Positions 46,567 through 57,612 of a stretch of DNA of 64,000 bases are shown piece by piece. The notes beneath the pieces are model-generated. The model was not told the origin of the DNA and did no database searches. It was given only the letters and a program-made list of their open reading frames with translations. This stretch comes from Diphasiastrum complanatum (Eukaryota; Streptophyta; Lycopodiopsida; Lycopodiales; Lycopodiaceae), in the NCBI GenBank assembly GCA_029204225.1, contig CM055096.1, positions 2,987,676 to 3,051,675 of the forward strand. Direction: 5' to 3'. Made by a program: the position numbers and the translations under genes. Positions within the stretch are counted from its first letter, which is position 1, and every line of letters begins with the position of its first letter.

Positions 46567-47186
46567 CAAAACCAACAATCTTTGGCACAGGCGGATGGGG
46601 CATCTTGGATGTAAGAGTCTCCAGACCTTAGCGAGTGATGAGATGCTGAGGGGATTCGATTGCGATGTCAATGAGGGAATTGACAAATGTGATGTATTTT
46701 TGGAAAGCAGCATAGGGAACGCTTTCCAGAGATACACCCAACAAGATCCATTGAAGTGCTTGAACTAATCCACACAGACATCTGTGGACCAATGGAGGTG
46801 CCATCTATTGGAGGATCTAGGTACTTCATTACATACACAGACAACTACACGAGGAGAACTTGGATTTGGACGTTGAAGCAGAAATCTCAAGTGCTTGAAA
46901 GTTTCAAGGCATTCAAGAGCATAGCTGAGAATGAAACCAATAAGAAGGTCAAGAAGCTCAGAAGTGACAATGGGGGAGAATTCAAAAACAAAGAATTTGA
47001 TGAATTCTATCTAAAGAATGGTATCTTGAGAGAATTAACTATCCCATACACTCCTGAGCAGAGAAAGAAAAAACAGAATGTTGATGGAAATGACTTGTTG
47101 TATGTTGCAGGAAAATGATCTACCTAAGTAGCCATGGGCAGAGGCTATTGCGACTGCATGTCACATAATCAACAGGTCTCCAATGT
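46567..47186 (+). pseudogene. Fragment of a copia C relative (pre-integrase and integrase)
   Basis: It matches 25600-26236 of copia C. The open part 46756-47118 has HTDICGP and LRSDNGGEF, two catalytic Asp residues, but a frameshift follows PEQ, just before the Glu motif. It keeps CAG at 46622, 46708 and 46879, where copia C has TAG. Both ends are abrupt, so it is a piece joined by rearrangement, not an insertion. Confidence 0.88.
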
Positions 47187-47659
47187 ATATATTACTATAA
47201 TATACTCAATACCAATTACTAAAATACCTAAATATAACTATACTAAATCTTAATCTAAGTACTAAATATCAAATATGCAAAACTTTCAATATCAGTTAGT
47301 TATTATTAGTTGGTTACTTATTATAAACTAACTAATTGACTATCAGAATAATTAATTAACTAACTAGTTTAGTGGTATAATAGCTAACTAACTATAGTAA
47401 CATAAATGTTCGTTCGATAGCTAGTTAGTTAGTAGTTTACTTGTTAACTAGCTTATTTTAGTTAAGTAAACAATTATTAAAATTTTAGTTAACTAGTAGT
47501 ATAAGTCAAGTATTTATGTGGTATATCATATCCTAATTCAAAGTGAATCGTGTTAGATCATGTATTCAATGGAATTTGAATAACACATAGGGTTAAACGA
47601 GCTCCAACAAGAGAATATGAAGAAATAAAGTACAGACATTCAATATAGACTTTTAGTTC
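47187..47659. repeat. AT-rich TAACTA block
   Basis: Corresponds to 29760-30190, with the same TTAGTTATTATTAG words and the same continuation into family S. Confidence 0.75.
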
Positions 47660-50519
47660 ATTTTAGAAGAATATTACTAAACATAAAGCCAGATATTGCT
47701 TCATCTTAAGTTTAGATGTTGCACTAAATTAATTTGATGTCTATCACTCAAGCTTGAGTTTGATGTCTAACATGCAAATTTAACTAAATTCCTCATTGTG
47801 TGATCAAAATAAACAATGGCAAGTTTAGGACATTCAAATTACTATAGTTCGGTCTCTTTTCGATGAAATAGACCTTTATCACTTGAGATAGCTCAAATTT
47901 GGTTTTGTTCACTCGAGATAGCTTGATTTTGGATCGTATTATTCAGAATTCTCATTGAGTGATCAAATCATGGAATCTTGTAAATGGCTCAAACTTGAAC
48001 CACATCATACAAGATAGCTTGATTTCGGTTCCAAACATGTGATTTTAATCACTTCAGACATTAGAGGAGTTTTGAGCTCCAAAAGGACCCTTTAAAAATA
48101 CGTGCAAGATTTTAGAAGAACATTACTAAACATAAAGCCCGATGTTGCTTCATCTTTAGTTTAGATGTTGCGCTAGATCAATTTTATGTCTATCACTCAA
48201 GCTTGAGTTTGATGTCTAACATGCAAATTTAACTTTCATCACTTGAAATTTCTCATTGTGTGATCAAAATAAACAATGTCAAGTTTAGGACATTCAAATT
48301 ACTATAGTTCGGTCTCTTTTTGATGAAATAGACCTGTATCACTTGAGATAGCTCAAATTTGGTTTTGTTCACCCGAGATAGCTTGATTTTGGATCGTATT
48401 ATTCAAGATTCTCATTGAGTGATCAAATTCATGGAATCTTGTAAATGGCTCAAACTTGGACCATATCATACAAGATGGCTTGATTTCGGTTCCAAACATG
48501 TGATTTTAATCACTTGAGACTTACATTTGTATTTTATCACTCACGGTAGCTCAACATTGGTCCTTATCCCCAAGATCACTAATTGGTTGATTGAATCTGA
48601 TAAATCTTAAGTTTTAAACATTCAGATGGTTCATCAAAGTCTATGTTTGAAATGTAGTTTTGGTCCTTAGCACATGACAAAGCTCATCTAGTAATTTAGT
48701 TCGGCCAATCTTGAGTGTGAGACATTTGAATTGCTCTAGTCCAATCCCCAATTAATCAAATTGATTCCTACAACCTCATATAGCTCCAATTTGACATCTA
48801 TCACTTGATGCCTATGTCGAAAGCTATCTTGATTTGACGGACCCTTGTCAATCAGCATAACTCATTTAGAGATTAAAATTGACCATTTGCACTTGGAGGA
48901 TCAGATTGGCTACTTTTGTTTGTGTATCCATGAGTTTAATCCATATCACTACAAATGGCTCCATTTTGTTTTCTATCACTCAAGATAGCTTGATTTTGGC
49001 CCTTATCATCGAATATTGCTCGATTGAATCCTAGGAATTTCAAGTTTACAACATTCAGACTAGTCAAATTGTATGCATATTACCCAAGAAAATTCAATTC
49101 TGATGCTTGACATGTAGTTGTGATCACTATCACTTGATATATTTCATTGAGTCATGTAATTTGAACATTTTTGAATTTAGGACATTCAAATTGTTCAAGT
49201 TCAACCCCTTTTTAAGGAACTTGACATGTATCACTCAATGTATCTTATATTTAATGTCTATCACTTTAGATATCTTCACTTTGAGGCCAATGTTGAAATA
49301 TAATTTTGATATTTTTCTTTGACATGGATCATTCAAAGATTGAATTTTACCAATATTGAATTTATGAATTTCCAGTTGCTCGATCTCAACATGTTATGGA
49401 TGGAATTGATCCTTAATTGAGATAGCTTAAATTTGATTTCTATCACTAATGACAAGTTGTTTTTAGCTCATATCACTCTATATTGCTCACTTATTGATTG
49501 AGCTTGAGAAATTTCATGTTCTGAAAATGTAAATAGCCCAGATTTGTATATCACTTGAGATAGTTTAATGGCAAACTTGTATTTTGGATCTTTATCAATC
49601 GATGATAAACTTGATTCTCAGTATCATGAGTGTTCATAAAATTTGATCATGCACGTATGTTTTGTGCCCTTTGATAGACCATCGGTCATTTTTAAGGGGA
49701 AAACTCCGTAGGAATTGATGACATCGTAGGGAGAATCTATGGGACATCAATTAAGTAGACAAACGAGGATTGGGTGGAGGTCCCTAAGTAGAAGGAAAGC
49801 ATCAGTGTCTAGGCATAATGTGAGACTATAGTGAGTGATTTTAATGCAAAAGGAATCTTTAAGAAGTTTAGACGTGAAGGCATTTTAGTAGAACTTCGAC
49901 TACATGAGTTTTCTACTTACAAAGATCCCTTATTAATAGAATTGACCCCCACAACTTGACAGTGCTATAATTTAACGTATATCACTTGAATCATATGCCA
50001 ATGCTGAAAAATATCTTGATTTCGACCCTTGTCACTCAACATAACTCATCGAGTGATTAGAATTGACTACTATGTAATGACATGATCAGAATGGCTAGTT
50101 TTCTTTTTGTATCAATGAGTATAATTCATATCACAAAAAATGGCTCAATTTTGTTTTCCAAAGTCCAAGCTTCTCCTCCTATCTTGGAAACACTCCAATA
50201 GTGTGAGAGAGAATGCACTTCTCCCTTTTATGCTTTGGAATGACCAATATTGCATTTAGTATCTTGGGATTACTTGAGATTGGCCCCTTGTTGATGGGAT
50301 TGACCTCGATGACTGATCGAATTTGAAGTCTCTAATTTGAGATAGACCAATATTGGCTCTATTAACCTTTCGAGGTTACACATTGGCTAACCAAATTCAA
50401 GGATGGTGAAATTTAGGCAATTCAAATAGCTTGTATTTGAAGGCTATAAGTTGAGATAGCCCATGTTTGATTCCTAGCATATGGTTTTGGTCCTTATCAC
50501 TCAAAATAGAAATTTGAGT
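47660..50519. repeat. Family S, longest uninterrupted copy
   Basis: It begins with a ~450-bp direct duplication (47660-48060 and 48110-48510). The words CACTTGAGATAGCTCAAATT, CGAGATAGCTTGATTTTGG and AAGATAGCTTGATTTTGG recur throughout. 49830-49932 is a short piece of the S21-like ORF (EGIFKKFRREGILVELRLHE) with the uninterrupted TCTAG target site of LTR G just before it. From 50130 onward the text becomes less repetitive. Confidence 0.75.
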
Positions 50520-51010
50520 GATTTAATAGGACAAACCTGGCAAGGTATGGATTTCCATCAAAGATGAAGCCGACATGTAGACCAAGGGGGCATTGACGGT
50601 TAGGTAGACATGTCCTTGGAATGAGCCTCTGCGCAACTTGTGTCCAAAAACAAGTTGATTTGCCAAAAAACTTTAACAACTCTTAGAGAGAGAGAGAGGG
50701 GAAGGCAGCACCTGAGTATAGACTCACTTGTTGGGATTCTTTGATGTTCAATGCTATGTTCCTCATCCACTCCCACAGGTGGGCGGATGGGGGGAACACT
50801 CGGGCCTTGGCAGCCTAAATGCCAAAGGGAAAACGCCTAAGGTAGGGTGGCTCAAGTTTCCCAACCCAAATTTTTTTTTTGATATTCACATGTGAAGGTC
50901 GCATGAACAATAGGACCCATAGGTGTTCAAGAGCAAGGAGCAGGAAGCAAGGGATGGAAGCATGTCAAGTGAGGTGGGAAAAAATGGGTGAAAATGAACG
51001 AGATGTTTGT
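50520..51010. repeat. R2 repeat, copy 3
   Basis: A diverged relative of 2363-2797 and 15455-16080, with TGGCAAGGTATGGA and CATGTAGACCAAGGGGGC. It joins the GTGTTCAAGAGCAAGGAGC block that is also next to R2 copy 2. Confidence 0.75.
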
Positions 51011-51147
51011 CTAGTATAATCGAGATCTCATTTGTGCACTGAGAATAAGCCGTGTATAGTTCATTTTCTGCATAAAAACAGTGATGATCCAACAACATTG
51101 CATATAACAATTCAAACTAGGGCAATCTTTCTGGTTTAGGCCTAAAT

Positions 51148-51445
51148 TACGATCGAGAGAAAAATTGTCTACCAACAAAGATCTTCGAACCTTTATTCGC
51201 ACCGCTAAGGATTCTTCTTTTATGCACTTGGATCCCACATCAATCATTGAATCAAGCACCTACATTGCATAGCGGAGCATGTTTCAAGACACGGCCGGAA
51301 GGGAGAAGAAGGAGAAGAAGAAGAGTGAAAATGTGATACGCCATGTATGTAGATTTTCTACATTTTGCACAATGAATGAGCTTTGATTATAAAATGACAA
51401 CTTATGATATGTGTTACCGTTGATCCTCTTTAAACATAGAGGTGT
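51148..51445. repeat. Dispersed repeat T, copy 2
   Basis: Matches 36880-37190. The coding-like frame is broken by TAG at 51270-51272, where copy 1 has CAG. Confidence 0.75.
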
Positions 51446-52063
51446 CGTTATACCCACACATGGGTGAAACATACCACACGGGCTAGGAATGAATCAATAA
51501 CTACATTATCTAGGACCACCCCACCCAAGCGACCTGGTGAAACACACGAGTCCTGGTAGGTGAGCACCCGAACACCTAGCAAACAAGGTGAGTCGTCCCC
51601 CCGAGCACTTTGAGGAAGGTAACTGATCAATCAATTAGTAAGCATGAGCCTTAACGACCATATTCACCTATGCTATGAATTGTCGTTCCTCACATAGTAA
51701 CTGTACATGTACCTCATGTTTCCCACAAAGAGAAACCATCACCGAAAGTAAAATTCTTTTTTGAAGGATAATGCTATGAAAAGGTCACACCTATGACTTT
51801 AAAAGGCACATCTATAAAAAGAGACCTAGAGGAAAATTGCCTAATCCTTAAGATGATAAACTTGATTCTCAATATCATGAATCAAACTTGATCATGCATG
51901 TATGTTCTCTAAGGGTGTCCTTTGACAAACCATAGGTTGTTTTTAAGGGGGAAAATTGATAGGAGTCAATGACATCGTAGGGAGAATCTATGGGATATCA
52001 GTTAAGTGAACAAATGAGGCTTGGGTAGAGGTCGCTAAGCGAATGGAAAGCATCAGTCTCTAG
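51446..52063. other. Spacer, then a family S-linked block
   Basis: 51446-51835 has nothing recognised. 51840-52063 matches 49600-49817 and ends exactly at the TCTAG target of solo LTR G. Confidence 0.6.
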
Positions 52064-54036
52064 TGTTGGATTTCTATCCTCTCCATCCCTATTCTGTACT
52101 AATCTATATCCATTCATTAAGCTATTGTAAATATTTGTACAGTCGCATACTCTATAGAAATACACATGCTTTTTTAAAGTCTACAGAAATACAAAGGAAT
52201 CGGTGATAGTGTTCGCAGATAGTTTAGCCACCTCTTCTTTGTCGGCCATACTAGATTGTTCGGCCATCCTTCATCATGGACCATCTGGGCAGATTCTCTT
52301 ATTCGGCCATACCAGATTGTTCAGCCATCCTTATGTGAGAAATTGGCAAAAATCTAGCTTGGTATTTTTTAATGATAGAAGTTTGTAAGTGAATCTCACA
52401 TGTGTAGAGGATGTTCCCACGTGTGGATAATTGTAAAGTAAATCAAAATGTTTGATATAGGGGTCTCATAGAATTTCATAGTCAAGCATTTAGGTGTAGG
52501 ATGTTGATAGGGTCAAATTTGGCATAGATGGCAAATTATCCATTTCCACTTGTAATGCCAATATTGAGCCAAAATAGAGCCAAACTTGTGCCAATTAGAG
52601 TGTAGACAAGTGTCATGCTTTTGTTTGATGAAGCTTAAGAGGTCCAATAGGATTTAGAGGTGGAACCTTGTGAGGTCCAATAGAAAATTGAGGTGTGCTT
52701 GAATATAGTCCAATAGAATTTAGAGGTGCATGGATCAGTGGTTCAATAGGATTAAGAGGTGGCAAAGTGTGATCCAATCATAGTTAAGCATAGTGGTAGC
52801 TCATGAATCTATTAGTATCATTGTACTCCTCCTTTTGGATCTAATTGATTTTGAGATTGAGTGGATTTTGAGTGTCATTGAATTTCTAGCTTTCTCTCTC
52901 TACCCGAAAGCTCTTGATGGTTTTTCTCTCTCTACTCGAGGAGAGCAGCTTGTTTTTACTTAGAATACTTTTGGAACACTTCCCACACGTGTGAGTGAGA
53001 GTTGGAAGTGATTGAATGCATGTAGTAGTGTGTTTTTGCCATAGAATCAAAGATAGACCTTGAATCTCAATCTAGTCTTGATCTTGGTGCATCTGCACAC
53101 CTTAGGAGATCACAAGTACATGTAGTGGACAATCCACACGTGTGAAATTCAACAGCTTAATCATGGACCATCTGAGTAGATTCTCTAATTCGGTCAAACC
53201 AGATAGTTCGGCCATACCAGATAATCATGATTCTTATTTTTCAAGAAGCCTTGAGAAAATTTTCATTTGAAGTCGAATGATCTGCATGAGTAGGTCTAAT
53301 TTTTTGTCTAAATCTATTTTTCGGGTTGAACAATTTGCATGAATCCATAATGTTTTGGACAGACTAAATTCAGATTAGTAGCAAAATGCTAGTTGATAGA
53401 TTGATGAGGAATCAATTTATCCAGAATGAATAAACTAACTGTTTCTAGAAATCATGAATTTATTGATTGCTTGTGAGGATTTGAGGTTTTATTAGACTAA
53501 TCTTCTTGTGTTTCATGCAAATTGAAAAACATTCAAGGGATATTGTAAGTTGTCATTCTTAAGTTGCTAGATATATACACATAGATAACTAATTAGAAGA
53601 ATAGTTAATTTGTACTTTACAATTACGATTAAGGCACTATGTGTTGTTAGCAGTCGCCATTGGACAATATCTCATTTTGTCTGGTTGTGTGTATTTGTTG
53701 ATCTGCCGATAGTCAAATTGCAGCCGATTGTTCGAGGATTCATGCTCATAGATAAACTTATTTGTAAATGAAATCATTTCATATGACTAATAGCAGTGTT
53801 CGATTTGTCACTCTAATCACCTCACCTAAATCGCTTCCGCAAAGCTAAATCTGAAACTTAAGTAACTTGTGCATGACTATGAAATCGACTGTCTAGATCA
53901 GTGACTTTGAAACTGATCAAGTAAGACAGACTTTGATTTATCGTTGTCTGCTTGAATTCGATAGATGTAGTTACATGCACCGAGGATTCCGCTCGCTTCG
54001 CTTTATTGCGATGGGTGCAGATCACAAATCCCAACA
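52064..54036 (+). mobile_element. Solo LTR G (about 1.15 kb) interrupted by solo LTR H
   Basis: Begins TGTTGGATTTC and ends AAATCCCAACA, with perfect 5-bp direct repeats TCTAG at 52059-52063 and 54037-54041. The empty site is seen at about 49813-49817. Only LTR-type sequence is present between the ends, without gag, pol or primer site, so this is most simply a solo LTR left by recombination. Removing the nested LTR H leaves about 1.15 kb. A tandem motif with CGGCCATACCAGATTGTTC lies around the nested insertion. Confidence 0.8.
52334..53154. mobile_element. Nested solo LTR H (821 bp)
   Basis: Starts TGTGAGAAATTGG and ends AAATTCAACA, flanked by CCTTA (52329-52333) and GCTTA (53155-53159), one mismatch. 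It splits a ~78-bp tandem motif: ATCATGGACCATCTGGGCAG at about 52272 and ATCATGGACCATCTGAGTAG right after the insertion. No coding. Confidence 0.7.
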
Positions 54037-54059
54037 TCTAGGCATAATGTGAGGCCATA

Positions 54060-54533
54060 GTGAGTGATTTTAATGCAGAAGGAATCTTTAAGAAGTTTAG
54101 ACATGAAGGCATTGTAGTAGAGCTTCGACTACATGAGTTTTCTACGTACAAAAATCCAAAAGCAAAGAAGAAACAAGCATTGACAAAAGGCAATCCAAGT
54201 TTCTCAGTGAAGTACTTCTTTGTCTGCACAAAATTAGATATAGAAGCAGATCATAGTGATCCTGATTTCTGTGAGTTTGATAGTACTGAAGTGGCTAGCC
54301 ATGTAATGATGCGCATAAGTAGCAAAACCAAAATCCCAAAGTATGTTGCAAAATTACAGTTGGCCTTGTCACAAATAATGACTAGCCTAGTTAGCCTTCT
54401 ACATAGACCCCCTTTGGATATTATTGTGCTCACTTGTTCAGACTTTTTTTTGATTTTTTTTCATGGTCATGGTGTGGGATATGCCCATGAAGGGCATATT
54501 TTCATTTTTTGTTTTGATTGTTGTAATCATTAG
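54060..54533 (+). pseudogene. S21-like ORF fragment, copy 3
   Basis: Open frame of 157 codons; the first codon is GTG, so a real start is not present. Residues 1-130 match the minus-strand copy at 22932-23312, with EGIFKKFRHEGIVVELRLHE and PKAKKKQALTKGN. At about 54427 the frame runs into the third copy of the inverted-repeat arm, so the last ~35 residues are unrelated. Upstream codons contain TAG and TAA. A TTTTAATGCAG acceptor-like site precedes EGIF, so the segment could be an exon. The S21 resemblance covers only the first ~45 residues. Confidence 0.4.
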
Positions 54534-55560
54534 ACTTTGTGTTGTTAATCCAGGAGCTTTTTTGGAATTTTGAATATTGAAGATGCTATTTCTGAACGGT
54601 CACTCTTGCCTTATTTGATGCGGTTTCGATGCAATCAGTTCTTGTTCTATAATTCTAGTATGTGGCAACTACATTCTTCATGTATCTTGAGTCATTTTTA
54701 TTAATACATTAATTTTTTATAATTTTCACTACATTACAAGTCTCAAGGTAATGGATGCCCAAATCCGTTTGCTGAGATATGCATAAAAGAAGAATTTCAA
54801 GCCACAAACAGTTTAGGTTCTATATCCGATTGTAGTCTAGCTGACGTGAATGAATTGCATAGTGTGCATATGGACTCCCCCATTTTCCTTCTTCTACTTG
54901 TGATAACGTGACTCCAAAGCCAACAGAACTGCATCAGCCTCCTATGCCATCTCCAAAGCTTAAAGTACAAGAAAATGAATCAAAGACTAGCACATTGCCT
55001 CGAAGCGTATGGCATTTTCAGACAATGATGATAAGTGCACTATGTATTAGAGGGAGAGATAGAGACACACAATGAAATCTTGAAACACTATTTTTTCTAG
55101 TTTTGGATTTCCTATATAGAAAATGCAATGTAGCTTGCAATTCCCTATATAGAGAGTGATCTAGGAAAAATTGAGGATTGAATTGCCTATTATTATCCTG
55201 CAATTCCCTATATAGGCAGTGATCTAGGAGATTTTGAGGATTGAATTCCCTATATAGGGATTATTATCTTGTAATTCCCTATACAGAGAGTGATCTAGGT
55301 AATTTTGAGGATTGAATTCTCTAAATAGGGATTATTACCCTTAAAATCCCTAGTTTGTCAATCTAGGGAACGTTCCACTTTTCCTAGTCAGCAATTTCCT
55401 AGATATATGTTCACTTGAATCTAGGAAATTGTGTGGAATTTCTCTTTTTTTTTTCTATATAGGAATTGAACAAAAGTTTCTTGTGAATGTGTGTTCTCTC
55501 TCCTCTCACTAAGGAATGTGCATTCGGAATGTACGTTATCTCTCTACATAATGTGCGTGT
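54427..55560. repeat. Third, partial copy of the inverted-repeat arm
   Basis: Direct relative of 4757-5975. It includes the exon-like segment (with TLPRSVWHFQTM intact) and the 71-bp array, but only a remnant of the GA tract near 55050. Confidence 0.88.
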
Positions 55561-55990
55561 CATACATTTTAGCTGAATTGTAAACTGCCTAACAACTGCT
55601 CACAACACTTAATTTCAGCTAATCCCATAAAGTCCTGAAGTCCCATAAATATGATGCCTAAGTAAATCCTTCATTAACGTAACAACTTCCAAAAAAATTT
55701 AGAGTGTATTTGGAGGTTGCCTTAATTGGCATAATATTGCATCTGAATTTATTATACATGAATTTATGGAGCATTAAATACATTACACATTTGTAAGGTG
55801 CTATTACTATAACGGACATAAATATGTGGCAGAGGTGGCTCTTAATTGCAAATGTATTCAGACACTACAGGATGGAATCACAACTTTTATGCGAACTCTA
55901 AGTGGGGATACTATCATAAACTACGAAGGCATAAACGATAAATATGGGATATCAAAATATGGTTTTGATAACTACAGGTTTAGTTGGAGC
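55561..55990 (+). pseudogene. Methylase-like frame, copy 3 (5' part) with its flank
   Basis: 55561-55825 matches 6110-6375. 55826-55980 reads MAEVALNCKCIQTLQDGIT and continues through YEGINDKYGISKYGFDNY, open where copy 1 has a stop. It ends before the motif regions. Confidence 0.5.
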
Positions 55991-57060
55991 CTTATGGTAA
56001 TCGAGTGATCGGGCAGTATCTAGAAGCTCAAGAACTTAAACGAGCTCGACAAATAGAAATCGATGTATTATTTTCTTTTCTTGACGAACTATATATTCTC
56101 TTTAGAAATTACTTGTCCTTGAATCATATACTTTCGATTGCCTATATATCTGATCATGTAATTTTAATGAGCAATTTTTTTTTAATGTTGAATCTTGTAT
56201 ATTGTGTAAGCATACTAGACTTATCAATTTTAGGTGATACCATTCACGTAAACACAAACATAACTTATTTCTAAACATTGTAGAATGTGAACATAGATTC
56301 ATCCAAACATTGTACAATTTACATAAGAAAATATATACAAACATAAAACCCATTGTGTTGTGTTTGTTGACCTTAGGATAAAAATGATGCCATACATACC
56401 ATAAGAGTTTCAAATTAGCAGCTACACAAGGCTTCTCAGGACACATTATACCTGAATGTTGGTAGCAATTTTCTTGGCTTCACAACATGAAAAATGGAAG
56501 CTTTTGACATGCCTCGCTTTTCATGAAAGAGTAGGTATTAAGCACAGTTTCATAGTCCATAATGGACCAAATGCCAATCTTGAATTTTGACAAAACGTTT
56601 TTTAGAAATTCCAGCCACCCATGTCACAATTTGATCTATTTCGAATTGTGGACCAATATCGCATTGTTTCATGAGAATGCCATTTAGGTCTAACATCATG
56701 AAAATGCCATTTTCAATATGTCTAGATGGCTTTACCACCTGAAAGAGAAATAAAAATTTGCAAACTTTTCTCTTGTTTTTATGGAGATTGAAACTCGTCT
56801 ACAAAATTCATTGTCATCAAACCAATCGTACAACAAAAGTAACGAAAAAATTCAATTAATAATATTGTTCTTAATCAAAAAAATTATGACAAAATTTAAA
56901 AAAAAAACATTTTATACCATGCTTGTCAAAGTTGCTTCTTGTGGAATGCATCATTGTAATTTTTTTCAAATTTAGCACCAATATTTGTACTAAATACCAC
57001 ATTGTTTAACTTTTGTCTCGCTGGAATCCATGATATATTATATTCTTTTCACACCATTAA
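55991..57060. repeat. Spacer and second copy of the 8995-9560 repeat
   Basis: 56225-56750 matches 8995-9560. 56887-56955 matches 37197-37265 (TACCATGCTTGTCAAAGTTG). The rest, 55991-56224 and 56956-57060, is AT-rich with nothing recognised. Confidence 0.7.
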
Positions 57061-57321
57061 TGTTAGAAATCAATGATAAACTTCATTGTTACACTTCTTA
57101 GTTATTGTTTACGATGTACTTTATTACTAGCTGTAACTAGTCGTTGGCTAGTCTAGTAGTCTACTCCTAGGTTCTCTCTCTCTATCAGGGTTCAGGGTTT
57201 ATATGTACATTTTACATTTAGTATGTAGTAGTGTGATGGATTGATAGTGTGTGTTCTCCTTTCGGCTTCTTTGGTGATTGCTTATGGTGAATGCTTGATG
57301 TTGCATATTTGAATATTGACA
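57061..57321 (+). repeat. Copia E 5' LTR
   Basis: 261 bp, TG...CA, ending directly at the primer site. Short for a copia LTR but within range. Confidence 0.8.
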
Positions 57322-57612
57322 TGGTATCAGAGCTACGATAGTCATGCGTGCCTGATCAGTGGATACAGCTTGTCACAGGCTCCGCAACGAAGTGAGAAAG
57401 TCCTTCACAGGAGGTGTAAGCTTGGAGAGACAAAAAAAAAACGGCCGGAAGAAATTCTTCTTGATGTATTTTGCAAGTTTTGGAGCTCACAATTATTAGT
57501 GGGGAACGAAGACACAGTCTCGGAGGCATCGGAAAGGCCAGGGCAGCATCAGAGAAATTGAAAATCTATTGAGTGGAAAAAGTTTTACAATTTTTTTTAG
57601 TCTTTGTGATAA

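Noticed and set aside
28464-49322. Similar ~70-codon frames (MTCSCDYYHFIYFIESCN...) at 28464, 36743 and 49107
   Set aside because: They recur only because family S is duplicated; composition is that of AT-rich repeat and there is no domain or start context.
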